Source: Muscardinus avellanarius (taxonomy: Eukaryota; Chordata; Mammalia; Rodentia; Gliridae). From it: DNA of 64,000 nucleotides. Positions within the stretch are counted from its first letter, which is position 1. Every line of letters begins with the position of its first letter. This document shows, piece by piece, positions 20,923 through 31,949 of the stretch. The position numbers were made by a program, and so were the translations under genes. The notes under the pieces were generated by a model. That model ran no database searches. It saw only the letters and a program-made list of their open reading frames with translations, and was not told the origin of the DNA. The stretch covers positions 21,936,388-22,000,387 of the forward strand of contig OY726578.1 of NCBI GenBank assembly GCA_963383645.1. Reading direction: 5' to 3'.

Positions 20923-22550
20923 CCTTTTTATCTTGACACAATTTTTTTGTGCCATGGAACAAATAGAACCGTGACTTAAGTTCTACTCTTTATGTGACTA
21001 ATACAATGGTGACTTGACAGTCCTCTAGCAGTTCTGAGTTACAAGACACTCTCCTTTCATCTCTGGGGTGAAAAGGAGTGGGGTCACAAGCTCCTGGATC
21101 GCCTCAGTGCTGTGGTCTTACCCCTCAAGGTAAAGATATGGGTGTGATCGACTGAATTCCCACCTGGGTGCCCACATTTGTAGTCATAGAGAAATCTGAC
21201 CAACAGCTAGCTGGCTTGAAAGCCCAGGATTTTTTTGTAGCATGAGCCCTCGGGACTAATCCCCACTACCACCAAACCCAAAACTGCATGGTCTAGTGAA
21301 TGAAATAGAAAAAGCCACTTCCTTAAGATGAGGTCCCTGTGGGGCTCTTGGGGGTCACACATTTAAGAGCTGGAGAATTTTCAGAGATCATCGTAAACAT
21401 GGTTCCCATTCATCACCCCTCCTTGATCATGCAGTGCTTTCCAGCTCTGACTCGGAGTCTGGTGTGGTTTGGTCTCCGCAGTATTAGCAGGTGTAACAGG
21501 ATAGGATTGGGTCCTGGAAAGGTGCCCGTGTAATCAGACTTGCCTTCTCTCTCTGGCACATCTGTCATCTCTCCTGGAAGGCAGGATGAGATACTTCTTA
21601 GATCAAAGCTTTCTCATCCCACCAGTCCAAGCTGAGATGCCAATTCTAGACCAGCCAACCATCAGCCACACCTTAGAAATTTAAGTGAACCCAGCCACCC
21701 AGCCAACCTACTTGGCTGGGCGACGTAATCAGCTCTGCAGTTCCGTGGTTGTTACACAGCACTATTATTGCAATGGGTAAATCACATGCCACTCATCCTA
21801 TGGGTTTGAAAACAAAATTCCTCATGATTCCAGAGGTCTGTGTATGTGTCCAGAGGGAGGTAAATACACAGTGGCAAATGACTTCAACTTGGCCCAGACT
21901 AGAATAACATTCTCTCCCCTGAACATTCTCTTCTTCTTATACTGATGAGTTAGAATCAGCATAACCATATGTTGAGCATTTAAAATGGGCGGGTGCTAAG
22001 CCCAGAGTTGTATCTGGGTTTTGTTGCTCTTGTCTTTACTGTACACTTAGCTCTGGAACCAGGCCCGGCTGTTCCTAGCAACCAGACCCCAATCCACTGC
22101 CTTGCTCTGATATAAAGGGAGATATGATGCCAGGCTTCCTGATCTAGGGTATGTGTGTAAACAAACCCAGATGACCTCATGTTCCAGGACACCTGCCTTC
22201 ATATTCAGGTCAAGACGAGATCCAAGTCCCACACAGTCCAGTCCTCAAAAAATCTGGGAATTCGAGCTCACCCCAATAATCTCATAGGACCGCCATACAC
22301 TAGAAGGATCACAGCTTCCTGGGGCATTGATTTCATCAATACAGGAAGGAGATGAATATTCAGGGAAGGGAATGTTATTTTTATATAAGAAAAGGCTCAA
22401 ATACAGCATCATGTCAAATGCAAAATAGCCACAGAAGTTTAAGATATAATAAGGAAATATCAATGAAATTTCTCACCCAGGCTCCAAATATCCCTGACTC
22501 ACCTTTCCTGCACCATGCCTCAGATATCTGCTTCCCTTTCTTCTAGACTC
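20923..22550. other. Unique sequence (longest SINE-free stretch of the left half)
   Basis: Contains only short open frames without domains. No repeat recognised. Confidence 0.4.
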
Positions 22551-22639
22551 TTGGGGCAACAGAGCTGTTAAGAAGGCAGACTTTGGGGCCCACTGCCTGC
22601 TTTCAAATCTTTACTCCTTCACTTTACTAACTTCTCTGT

Positions 22640-22780
22640 ACTTCAGATGTGGCCCTGGGTCAGCCTCATCAATTCCTCCCGAGAGCTGGTTACAAATGCA
22701 GATTCTCAGGCCTCAAAACCCGGAAGTCAGCATTGGCATTTACCAAGATCCCAGAGGGCTTGCACTCTGGCTGTGCCCCC
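22640..22780 (+). mobile_element. MER5A-like hAT transposon fossil
   Basis: TGTGGCCCTGGGTCAGCC, GAGCTGGTTACAAATGCAGATTCTCAGGCC and AGATCCCAGAGGGCTTG follow the MER5A order. Confidence 0.65.
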
Positions 22781-23159
22781 TAAACTATAGTTTTACTTTC
22801 TGGAGTTTCAGTTACCCATGGTCCAAAAAATATCAGTAGTCATCTTGACATTTTCAAAACAGAGAGGCCACAGACACAAAACTTTTATTATAGCATATTG
22901 TCATAATTTTTCTAATTTACTACTATTGTTCATCTCTTACAAGGCCTAATTTATAAAATAAACTTTATCAGTGGTATATATGTTTGGTATAGGAAAACCC
23001 AGTGACCATAGTTTCAAGCAGTCACTAGGGCTTTGGGAGGTATTCCCCACAAAGAAGAGGGGATGATTGTGTGCTAAACTTTGGGACATTGCTATAGCTA
23101 TATATACAATGGCCCCTAAAGAGCTTTTTTATTAATGTTTGAAGTTTATATAATTGAGT

Positions 23160-23510
23160 CATGATGGTTGTAGTTCCAGAAGTGGATGCATCTATTGTAA
23201 TAGACTCACCTGGGTGGTACCTGGTAAACCATAGGGTGTGGCTAAAGGAGGTGGTCTCTGGGGTGCGGCCTTAGAGATTATATATATGGTTCCTCCTCCC
23301 CCAGCTCCCTCTTTAGCTTCTGGCTTCCGTGATGTGAAGAGAGCAGTCCATGTCCTCTCCCTCTCTCCACCTCCTGCCACCATGCCCTGAGATCCATGGT
23401 CCCCAGCCTCACAGGAACTGAACCAGAAACCATAAGAAAATAAATCTTTCCTCTAAGTTATGCGGTCAGTCTTTTAGATTATACCAGCAGGAATGCTGAC
23501 GGACACAGAT
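23160..23510 (+). mobile_element. LTR-like element
   Basis: GGTGTGGCTAAAGGAGGTGG, a CTTCTGGCTTCCGTGATGTG block, CCACCATGCCCTGAG, then AATAAATCTTTCCTC and a GACGGACACAG end. This order is typical of mammalian LTRs, with the polyadenylation signal AATAAA near 23441. Confidence 0.55.
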
Positions 23511-23984
23511 ATGCAGGTCTAACTAACTCCTGTTCATTTTGACACCTGCTGGAAGCTGCCTCTTAGCCAAATTTGGGGTCCCGTGTTCTCTTGCTTCGTG
23601 TTATCAGTGACTGGTGGAGCTCTTTGGTGGCAGTTTGCTAGTAGGTAATTCTCACACTAAACCTACACAAGGAACACCATCACCACCTTCTTTCATGGCT
23701 GAGAAGGACATGGATGTCCAAATGGTTGGCTCAAGGTGAGCCCAAAGGAGGCAGAACCTGGACTCTGGTCTGGGACCAAAGCTGGTAGGCCAAACCACTT
23801 GTCCAACTATATGGAGAAGCTGGGAAGAAACTGGGAGGAAAGAAGCTGCCAACTCATGAGTACATTGGTGCCAGACATGAACACAGATGCGTGGCGCACA
23901 ATTTATTCAGCAGGAAGCCGGCACCGGGTACAGATTGCTCTGGGCAGGCTGGGGAACACAGCGACTCTGAAATCTCTGAGCCTT

Positions 23985-24215
23985 TTTTTCTCTAGCTCCT
24001 CTGTGGTTTGTGGTCCTCAAGCCAAGCTTCCTCTTAATCCAATTAAAACCGGCTTGTTTATGCTTATCAGCTCTTTATTTGGTTTGTTAAAAACGTGCAA
24101 ATTACCCAGAGGCCCCTGCATCTCCTGAACCAAAAAAAAAAGCATCAATAAAATTATTAAGTTAAATCCAGTTAGAAGCAGCTGCTGAAACCGAAGTCTG
24201 CTGGAGCCAAGAAAA
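23985..24215. promoter_or_regulatory. Candidate conserved noncoding element
   Basis: Unique sequence with TCCAATTAAAACCGG near 24037, CTTTATTTGGTTTG near 24071, AAAATTATTAAG near 24149 and an E-box pair CAGCTGCTG near 24179. Same style as the elements at 4180 and 16250. Inferred only. Confidence 0.38.
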
Positions 24216-24359
24216 AGGGAGGGAGGGAAGAAGGAAGGGAGGGGAGGGGAAGACAGGGCTTTTCGGGGCCTGGTGGGTGAGGGGTCCTCTGGCCAGGCTC
24301 CACTCCAGCCCTCTGCTAAGTGGGGGTGGGAGGAAAAAGGAGCCACAATTTACCAAGCG

Positions 24360-24840
24360 CAGGGCAGCAGCCTGTTGTAGACCGTTTCTTCATATCAGCA
24401 CCTCCACTAGAGCACCCATTTTGCAGCTGGAAGAAGCAAGGCTCAGAGAGATGAGGCCACATATGCAGATCGTCAAAGGACGAGAGGCATAGCAAGCTTT
24501 GGCTCTCTGCCCGGAACGTTGGGATGTCAGAATTCATGGAGCCCTGAGAAGCTACCGACCTAGTCTCTACACCCGTAAAATGCACAGGACAATGCCCACC
24601 TCCCAGGGTTTGAAGAAGAGTCAATAAAGTGCTCTACCTCCAACACATGATAGGTCTGTCTTATAATCAAACTCCTGATAACCATGCTCCTGTTAAAGCC
24701 CTTTCCCTGTCCTATTTTTCAGAAGAAAAGGCTAAGAGGTCCAGAGAAAGAAAACGACCTACTCACGTTCACAGAGATCCTGGGACAGCGCAGAGACTCC
24801 AACACAAATCTCCTCCTCTCAGTCTAGTATCCCATTTCAG
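24360..24840. mobile_element. Cluster of MIR fragments in both orientations
   Basis: 24360-24470 antisense (CCCATTTTGCAGCTGG ... GGCTCAGAGAGATGAGG). 24505-24655 sense (CTACACCCGTAAAATGC, AAGAGTCAATAAAGTGCTC). 24700-24840 antisense (TTCAGAAGAAAAGGCTAAG). Old and diverged. Confidence 0.5.
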
Positions 24841-24900
24841 ACCCTGATCTACCTTTCTATGTTATAAATGAGAAAACTGAGGGACAAAATGTAAAAGTCA

Positions 24901-25101
24901 AGGCAGGCATGGTGGTGCACACTTGTAATCCCAATACTTGGGAGGCTGAGACCGGAAGACTGCAGTTCATGGACAGCCTCAGCTACTTAGTGAAGCCCTC
25001 TGCAACTTAGTAAGACCTTGTTTCAAAATAAAAGAATAAAAAATAGGGCTAGTGGTGTAGCTCAGAGGTAGAATGCCCCTGGGTTTCATGGTTTCATCCC
25101 C

Positions 25102-25104
<3 letters not shown>
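24901..25104 (+). mobile_element. B1-dID-type SINE nested in a MIR, with CA tail
   Basis: Complete B1 and ID halves (GGGCTAGTGGTGTAGCTCAGAGG). The MIR reads AATGAGAAAACTGAGGG before and GTCACTGGCCCAAGG after. A short AAGTCA repeat flanks the insert. Confidence 0.9.

Positions 25105-25145
<41 letters not shown>
25105..25145. repeat. (CA)n microsatellite in a SINE tail
   Basis: About 20 CA units directly after CCCCAGTAA. Confidence 0.96.
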
Positions 25146-25148
<3 letters not shown>

Positions 25149-25913
25149 AAGTCACTGGCCCAAGGTTACTGAGTTCAGTGCTGCGTGCAGGAACTCAGAA
25201 CCAGCATCCTGGTGCCTCCGTTTCTCCGCTATACTGCTTGGGCACAAGCTTGACCTCTCTGTGCACCTAGTTTCTTCACTTTAAAAAAGGGGCTTATCAC
25301 TTCTGGTGTGCTGAACATTTGGAGAAGGGCCATAACAGACAGGTAGAGCCCTGTGCAAGCCAGAAGCTACTGTCTGAGACCCACCTCCAGCACCACCATG
25401 CACAAAGCATCCGGGGAACTGCTGGGCACCTGTTCTTCCTGTCTCCAAAGGCCTTGGGATGGGTTTTTAATTCCTGGAAACCCTCAGGCCCAGGAGACAC
25501 AGACAGTGCAGGGAGGGGGAGCCACTGCCAGATTCCCAGGCAACACTAATCCATTACACATCCATTGAGAACCTCGGGGGCTACCCTCCCTTCCAAAGCT
25601 TTTCCAACCCAGCCCTGGCTGATCCCCAGATTCTCGGAAATATAGTAAGCAGCAGTTCCACATAAATGAGCAAGAAATCATGTGTTGCCGTGCACAGGAG
25701 CCCGAGATAGGCAACACAGAGCCCTCTGAGGATGGGGCTTCCTCTACCACTGAGCTGAAAGCAGTCAGGGCTGGATTCGGCTCCCGTCTCCATGTCATCC
25801 CATCAGCAGGGACACCTCGGGCCAAGCAAAGTCACCTCTCTGAGCCACCATTCCCTCTTCTCTAACATGTGGAAAAATCGGAGCCGATGGTGGAGTTGTT
25901 AAGAATGGGCTTT
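25146..25913. other. MIR remnant then unique sequence
   Basis: 25146-25260 continues the MIR disrupted by the SINE. The rest is unique without a supported gene. Confidence 0.45.
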
Positions 25914-26346
25914 CCTTCTCTCTCTTGGTTTGGCTTCAGGTGGGTTCTCTGGATCACAGCCCACCCCCTGGCTTTCTTGGGCATCCTTGACTCTCATGAG
26001 GCCAGGACATGGGGTTGAAGTCATCATGGCGGCCCCAAGACAAGGCTGGAGGGCCTCCAGGCAGGTTGGTGTGTAGCACCCCAATAGAAATGGATGGAGA
26101 GCATAGCCAGGCCACTGGGGTTGACATTTGGGGAGCCCAGGGCAAGAACTTTTTATGCGCTGTCTTGCACCCTCATGTGGCAGGGCAAGCACACCTGAGA
26201 AAACAGAGTCCCTAAGTGTCTCCTATTACTCCACCCTCCCTGTACCCAAAACCACCCCAGGGGATGATTACCTGGAGATGACTACCTAGGGGTGACTCCT
26301 CGGGGCCCTGCAAAAATGTCACTCGGACGAAAAATTATACAACTGG
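25914..26346. repeat. 433-bp direct duplication, copy 1
   Basis: Collinear with 27790-28222 at a constant offset of 1876 bp, with no indel and five substitutions by eye (about 1.2%). It contains AAGTCATCATGGCGGCCCC and CTCCTCGGGGCCCTGC. Neither end shows TG/CA LTR termini or a poly-A. The minus strand stays open for 97 codons, but no domain is recognised. Confidence 0.9.
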
Positions 26347-26381
26347 TCTTAATGATGAGCCTTAGGACTTTTTTTATCCCA

Positions 26382-26710
26382 ACTATGATATGGATGTTCA
26401 TGTCCAAAATTTGTGTTAGAATTCAATCCCCAATACACCTGCAGTAAGAGGTAGGGCGTTTAGGAGGTGAACAGGCCATGAGGACTCAGCTCTTATCAAA
26501 GGGCTGGATGGTACAAATTTGCTCTTCTCCCTTTCCACTCCATGAGGAAGGGTGAGAAGCCCATCCTGGAAGCAAAGAAGAGCCCTCAGCAAACCCTAGT
26601 CCTGCCTGCCCCTCCATCATGAACTCCCCAGTCTCCACAACTGTGAGATCTAAATTTCTGTCCTTTATAAACTTCCCAGTCTCAAATCTTGTGTTATAGC
26701 TTACACAAAG
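26382..26710 (+). mobile_element. MaLR LTR (MST/MLT-like)
   Basis: GATATGGATGTTCATGTCC, CAATCCCCAATACACC, GGTAGGGCGTTTAGGAGGTG, GGCCATGAGG, GAACTCCCCAGTCTCC, AACTGTGAGATCTAAATTTC and TTATAAACTTCCCAGTCTC follow the MaLR LTR consensus order. Confidence 0.75.
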
Positions 26711-27109
26711 CCTATTGGGAAAAGCAGAAAGAGTCAAAACATAATTATAACCTGCGGCTCTTCTGGAAATCATACGGACAATCTTGTGGTTAACACTCCA
26801 ATACATGATCTCGGTCCAACTGGCCCCGAGAGCCCGTGTGTACAAGAGGGAAATGGGGTCAGTTATATAAGAGCAAGAAGGGTGCTATAGTCTGTTTCTG
26901 ACAAGCAAAATTGCATTGTGCAGCACGGCTATTGTCTCAAGAGAGGATTTCTCAACTTCTTTTATTTGTATTTATTTGCTTGTTTGCAGGACTGTGGACT
27001 AAGGCCAGGGCCATGCGTATGCTATGCTAGTGTTCTATCCCTGATCCCGGCTCCCAGCACTCTTTTATTTTGGTCAGCAGAGAAAAATAGAGTCTGAAAT
27101 AATCAAGGA

Positions 27110-27430
27110 TGAAAGATAGTGAGGTGGAGTAAGTGCCCCGGTGACACCTCTCCCTGACTCCTAAGTCAAGACTGAGGAATTGGAAATGGACCAATCAGGG
27201 CCCAGACCTAAGGACCAATCAGAGGAGGTGCCAAGGTATATAAGCTAGCCTCCTCTCAGTAACGGTGGCAGCAGCGGCTGGAGCATTTACTAGAAGGAGA
27301 GGAGACAGAGATAGGCTCCCGAGTCCCACACAGGGGAAGCATCTTTCCCTGTCTCCTTCTGTTAAACGCTATGCCCTGATTCCTGTGCCTCCTAAGCTAA
27401 ATTCTTTGGACTCTTAAAGTCAAGAGTCGA
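27110..27430 (+). mobile_element. LTR-like promoter segment with two CCAAT boxes and a TATA box
   Basis: CCAATCA at 27191-27197 and 27215-27221, TATATAAG at 27237-27244, then about 170 bp of leader-like sequence with GTCTCCTTCTGTTAAACGC. The spacing is that of a pol II U3/R region, so this is probably a solo LTR of an ERV that I cannot name. A host promoter is the alternative. Confidence 0.45.
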
Positions 27431-27602
27431 AGTATACCATGGGTTCAGGGCTCTGACCTTCTCTTCTGTCCCAACCCATAGTGGTCCCTGTCTCAGGAAG
27501 ACCAAGCTCTTGGGCCCTGCCCTGTGAGAGAAAGGAGCTGACCACCTTCCCTCCGAAACTCCACAACTTACTGCAAGATGAAAAGGAAAGAGAAAAGAGA
27601 AT

Positions 27603-27689
<87 letters not shown>

Positions 27690-27690
27690 G
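27603..27690. repeat. (GA)n microsatellite
   Basis: About 88 bp of GA with GACAGA variants. Confidence 0.95.
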
Positions 27691-27789
27691 GCAGCCTGAT
27701 CTCTCTCTAGCCCTGAGATTGTGGGAGGAGAGGGAGAGAGGGAGAGAGGGTTCGGGTTCAAGTGAGCGCATCAGCCAGTGCGTGGCTTG

Positions 27790-28222
27790 CCTTCTCTCTC
27801 TTGGTTTGGCTTCAGGTGGGTTCTCTGGATCACAGCCCACCCCCTGGCTTTCTTGGGCATCCTTGACTCTCATGAGGCCAGGACATGGGGTTGAAGTCAT
27901 CATGGCGGCCCCAAGACAAGGCTGGAGGGCCTCCAGGCAGGTTGGTGTGTAGCACCCCAATAGAAATGGATGGAGAGCATAGCCAGGCCACTGGGGTTGA
28001 CATTTGGGGAGCCCAGGGCAAGAACTTTCTATGCGCTGTCTTGCACCCTCATGTGGCAGGGCAAGCACACCTGAGAAAACAGAGTCCCTAAGTGTCTCCT
28101 ATCACTCCACCCTCCCTGTACCCAAAACCACCCCAGGGGATGATTACCTGGAGATGCCTACCTAGGGGTGACTCCTCGGGGCCCTGCAACAATGTCACTC
28201 GGACGAAAAATTGTACAACTGG
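27790..28222. repeat. 433-bp direct duplication, copy 2
   Basis: See copy 1. Differences from copy 1 include CTATG for TTATG near 28029, ATCACTCC for ATTACTCC, GATGCC for GATGAC, GCAACAATG for GCAAAAATG, and TTGTAC for TTATAC. Confidence 0.9.
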
Positions 28223-28229
28223 GTTGGAT

Positions 28230-28628
28230 CCATTTGCTGGGGTCATCGTAACCAAGTGCCACACACAGGGTGAACTGAGCAGTGGACATTTGTGGTCTCA
28301 CAGCACAGGAGGCTGGAGGTCCAAGATCAAGGCGTCAGCAGGGCCAGTTTCCTCTGAAGGCAGCAAGGGAAGGTCTGCTCTGCCACTCTCCTGGGCTCAC
28401 AGACGCTGTCTTCTCTGAGGCTTTGCTTACCTTCTGTGCGTGTGAACACAGTTCCCCCTTCTTAGAAGGACACCAGTCATATTGGGTTGGGGCAACCCTA
28501 ACAGCCTCATTTTAACTTATTTTTTCTGTAAAGACCTTGTCTCCAAAGAAAGTCACTCCTGAGATACTGGGGGTAAGGATGTCAGCGTGTATCATTTATG
28601 GTGGGGAGACACAATTTAACCCATAACA
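28230..28628 (-). mobile_element. LTR-like element (inverted)
   Basis: CATCGTAACCAAGTGCCAC, GGTCTCACAGCACAGGAGGCTGG, TCTGTAAAGACCTTGTCTCC, AAAGTCACTCCTGAG and GGGAGACACAATTTAACCC follow a well-known mammalian LTR order. Confidence 0.6.
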
Positions 28629-28633
28629 GAGCT

Positions 28634-28634
28634 G

Positions 28635-28676
<42 letters not shown>
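28634..28676. repeat. (GT)n microsatellite
   Basis: About 21 GT units after ATAACAGAGCTGTA, at the end of the LTR-like element. Confidence 0.96.
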
Positions 28677-28678
<2 letters not shown>

Positions 28679-28866
28679 CACCTTGCATTGTTTGTTTTCT
28701 GCCAGTGTAGGTTAGGAGACTTGGGGAAGGTGTTATAAAAAGGACCATATCAACTACGGACAAAGAAATGACATTTTATTCACACACCAAATTATTGCAA
28801 GCACTAAATGTGTGGCCTCAATACATACGTGTGTGTGTGTATGCATGTGTGTGTCTGTGTGTGTAT

Positions 28867-29060
28867 AGCACTGGGGATGAACCCAGGGGCATTCTACCTC
28901 TGAACTACACCTCCAGCCTTATTTTATTTTTATTTTGAAACAGAGTCTTGCTATGTTGATGAGAGTCTCACTATTACCGAGTCTGTCCTTAAACCTGAGA
29001 TCCTTCTGTCTCTGCTTCCCAAGCACTGGGATTACAGGCATGCGCCACCACACCAGGCTT
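28867..29060 (-). mobile_element. B1-dID-type SINE (inverted)
   Basis: Preceded by a GT-rich tail (28829-28865), then GCACTGGGGATGAACCCAGG through CACCACACCAGGCTT. Confidence 0.9.
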
Positions 29061-29224
29061 CCCAAGGCAAAATTTAAGCAGCTTTGTGCAGTCTCTTGAA
29101 CCAATAGTCTGGATTAGACACAGCCCCCAGAGATAATGAAGCAGAAGAGGTTTAAAAATAACAATAATAAACTGCTACAACAGAGAAAGTTGGCGACTTT
29201 TTAAGCACGAGATATTTTTAGGTT

Positions 29225-29380
29225 CTGATATAAGCACCACACATTGATTATTTTGTTGAATTCTCATGTAGCCCTACAAGGCACTTTTATTTCACGCTCA
29301 GTCTTACAGGTAGGGAAGCTGAGGCAGAGAGAGAAAAAGTTATTTGCCCAAGCAGGCCTGATTCTAGAATCTCTCTGTGT
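29225..29380 (-). mobile_element. MIR SINE
   Basis: GAATTCTCATGTAGCCC, CAGGTAGGGAAGCTGAGGC and TTATTTGCCCAAGCAGG match antisense MIR. Confidence 0.6.
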
Positions 29381-29750
29381 GTGGTCTTCACCCTGTCATA
29401 CTCCTTCCCAAGCTGTCCAACCTCTGGAAGCTTCAAAAGAGCTCCTCCCTCTCCTCTGAGAGTGGAGCAGAGACCCAAAGGGGGACCCAGAGGCAGATAC
29501 CCAGGCTGGTTATAGCAGCTGCCTTCCCAGGCACGAGTATGCAGCTTCAGAGCTCAGCTCTATGGGAGTGAGGAATTGTAACCACTATTATAATAAAAAT
29601 TCCTAGAAAAGGAAGGCCTAAATGTTCACCAACAAAGCACTGGCTAAGTAATACTTCTGTTAGAACTACTAGGTGGGTGGCCTGAGTAATCAAGGCTGTG
29701 CAGAGGGACATTTGGTGACTTATTAAGAAACGAATAAAAACGGTATAGAA

Positions 29751-29940
29751 AACCTGGTGTGGTGGTACACACCTATAATCCCAAGATCTGGGAGACTGAG
29801 ACAGGAGGATTGCAGGTCCGAGGCCAACCTCAGCAATTTAGCAAGACCTCGTTTCAGAAAATTAAAATTAAAAAGGGCTGGAGATATAGCTCAGAGGTAG
29901 AAAGACCCTAGATTCAATCTCCAATATCAAAACAGGAAAA
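29751..29940 (+). mobile_element. B1-dID-type SINE
   Basis: GTGTGGTGGTACACACC to GATTCAATCTCCAATATC; both halves present. Confidence 0.88.
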
Positions 29941-29953
29941 AAGTTATAGAAAA

Positions 29954-29955
<2 letters not shown>

Positions 29956-29998
<43 letters not shown>
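29956..29998. repeat. (TA)n microsatellite
   Basis: About 21 TA units just after the SINE tail. Confidence 0.96.
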
Positions 29999-29999
<1 letters not shown>

Positions 30000-30268
30000 T
30001 CTGACATACAAATCTTTTAATGAGATATTAAAAGCTATAGAGACATAGATTATAGGTTATAAATGCAAAGTGATAGTAGAGGTTATCTCTAGCTGATCCC
30101 TGGGATCATAGGTGATTTTCCTTTAATTGTATTTTCTTTTGCTTATTCACATATTTTAAATGTTGCCAGCCAAATATTATGCATTATTTAATATGGGAAA
30201 TCATTACTACCAGGGGTAAAGCTTTCTATACAAAGAATGTATTCTCCTTAGTTTTTAGAGATGATTCC

Positions 30269-30311
<43 letters not shown>
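30269..30311. repeat. (CA)n microsatellite
   Basis: About 21 CA units. Confidence 0.97.
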
Positions 30312-30313
<2 letters not shown>

Positions 30314-30454
30314 CTATCAGCTGTGGGCATTTATGTCTTCTGATAAGAAGATGAATCTGCAGTCTGAACAGCCTACTATGTGTTTCAGAGCGCCCTGCCT
30401 TCTCTGTGGAGGATACCACTGGGCTCCTGCCCCTCACCTGCTCCCTTCCTTCTA

Positions 30455-30951
30455 GAGAATGGAGCCTCAGTCTTACCTGAATGGCCACTCCTCTCTCATG
30501 TGACCCGTGATTGGATCCTGATTGGTCTAAGCCAATTCCACTTTCCCCTTACTGTGATTGGTTCAACAGCAACCATGTGACCCATTCCTGGCCACAGAGG
30601 TTTGAAGAGAGCTCTGCTGTGGGCTCCTGGGAGGGGCTCCCTTGCAAAATTCTGAAAGAAATGATCTCTCCTTTCCTTGTCTGTTTGAGCTCACAGGTGG
30701 CTTCAATGTCTGGCATGGTGGAAGCCATCTTAGGACCAGGAGAGATGATTATTGGGAACCAAGCCTAGCCTCTGAAAGTAACAGAGGAGAGGGAGAGTTC
30801 TCCGAGTTCTTGATGTCAAAGCTGGGCTGATGAATTCCTCACCCTTGGGCACTTTCCTCTCCAGCCATTTTGAGTGAGGCTCCTGTTACTTGCAGCCCAA
30901 TACATCCTAATTGATAAAATCTTATTTCTTTCATCAGTTCCTGGGTTTCTT

Positions 30952-30999
<48 letters not shown>

Positions 31000-31230
31000 G
31001 TGGTACTGGGGTTCCTGGAAACCCTTCTACCTCCGGGTTACACTCCCAGACCTATTTTTATATTTTTATTTGGAAACAGGGTCTCTTAAGCCAGCGCGGC
31101 TGGCTCCGAACCTGCACGATCCTTCCTGTCTCTGCCTCCCAAGCGCGGGGATTACAAGCATGCCCACCACACCCGGCTCCTGGGTTTATTTCAAATTGTG
31201 AGTCCAAAGACAGATGGTAGCCAGCTGGGT
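30455..31230 (+). mobile_element. Old LTR-like repeat interrupted by a SINE
   Basis: GTGATTGGTTC, CATGTGACCCATTCCTGGCC, GGAAGCCATCTTAGGACC, and GTTACTTGCAGCCCAATACATCC with a following TAATTGATA end are the order of a widespread old LTR. I cannot give the exact family. Confidence 0.5.
30949..31177 (-). mobile_element. B1-dID SINE variant with 45-bp poly-T and perfect 10-bp target-site duplication
   Basis: TCCTGGGTTT is at 30939-30948 and 31178-31187. The unbroken T45 tail (30954-30998) and clean duplication indicate a young insertion. Confidence 0.94.
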
Positions 31231-31715
31231 TATCAGGACTTTCATTCAAGTTGTTTATATGCCCAGCCTTTTAAAGTATGCCGATTTTTCCTGTTTCTCA
31301 AGTTTATATGGATCAATGTGTCTAAACCAAAGGATGAAAAAAGACTGAAACACTGAATCAAACTGAAGATCACATTGGCCAGCAGGAGGTAGAGGAGGCG
31401 GTGTAGTTCTTGTCTCGACACTCGTAGACTGTGGGACTCGTTTCTCGTGGAGGAGCCTGACCAGACTGACCGGACTGACTGGAGGGACTCTTCATAGCTC
31501 ACATTTTAAGGCTGAGCATGCTGTTGTCCATGGATCTACCTATACCCATGACGATTCTGCAACCAGGAGACTAGAATGAGATCTATAAGAAAGTAATACA
31601 CCCATGAGATCCAAGACTCCAGAACCAGTGACATTTTGATTCTAACAAGCTGAAAAGCCAAATATCCCTATAATAAGAATGGATGGGGTCCAGGGAGCCC
31701 ACACCCCATCCCCAT

Positions 31716-31949
31716 TTTCTTTTTTTTTCTTTTTTTTTTTTTGCAAGTCTGGGGATGGAACCCAGGGGCATTCGACCTCCGAGCTACACCCCCTGCCCTG
31801 TTTTTTGTTTTTTTTTTTTTTTTTTGAAACCAGGTCTCACTGAGTTGCAGAGGGCCTCACTAAGTAGCTGAGGCTGTCTGCGAACCGTGATCCTCCGGTC
31901 TCAGCCTCCCAAAGGCTGGGATGACAAGCGTGTGCCACCACGCCCGGCT
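31716..31949 (-). mobile_element. B1-dID-type SINE (inverted)
   Basis: T-rich head, GTCTGGGGATGGAACCCAGGGGC, T-rich linker, ending CACCACGCCCGGCTT. Confidence 0.92.

Noticed and set aside
25899..28068. Minus-strand frames of 97 and 166 codons in the 433-bp duplicated block
   Set aside because: Identical because the DNA is duplicated. The longer one is extended only by the GA repeat. No domain or transcript signal.
25914..28222. Complete small provirus with 433-bp LTRs
   Set aside because: Repeat ends lack TG/CA, no primer-binding site or viral gene follows, and the interior is made of unrelated older repeats.
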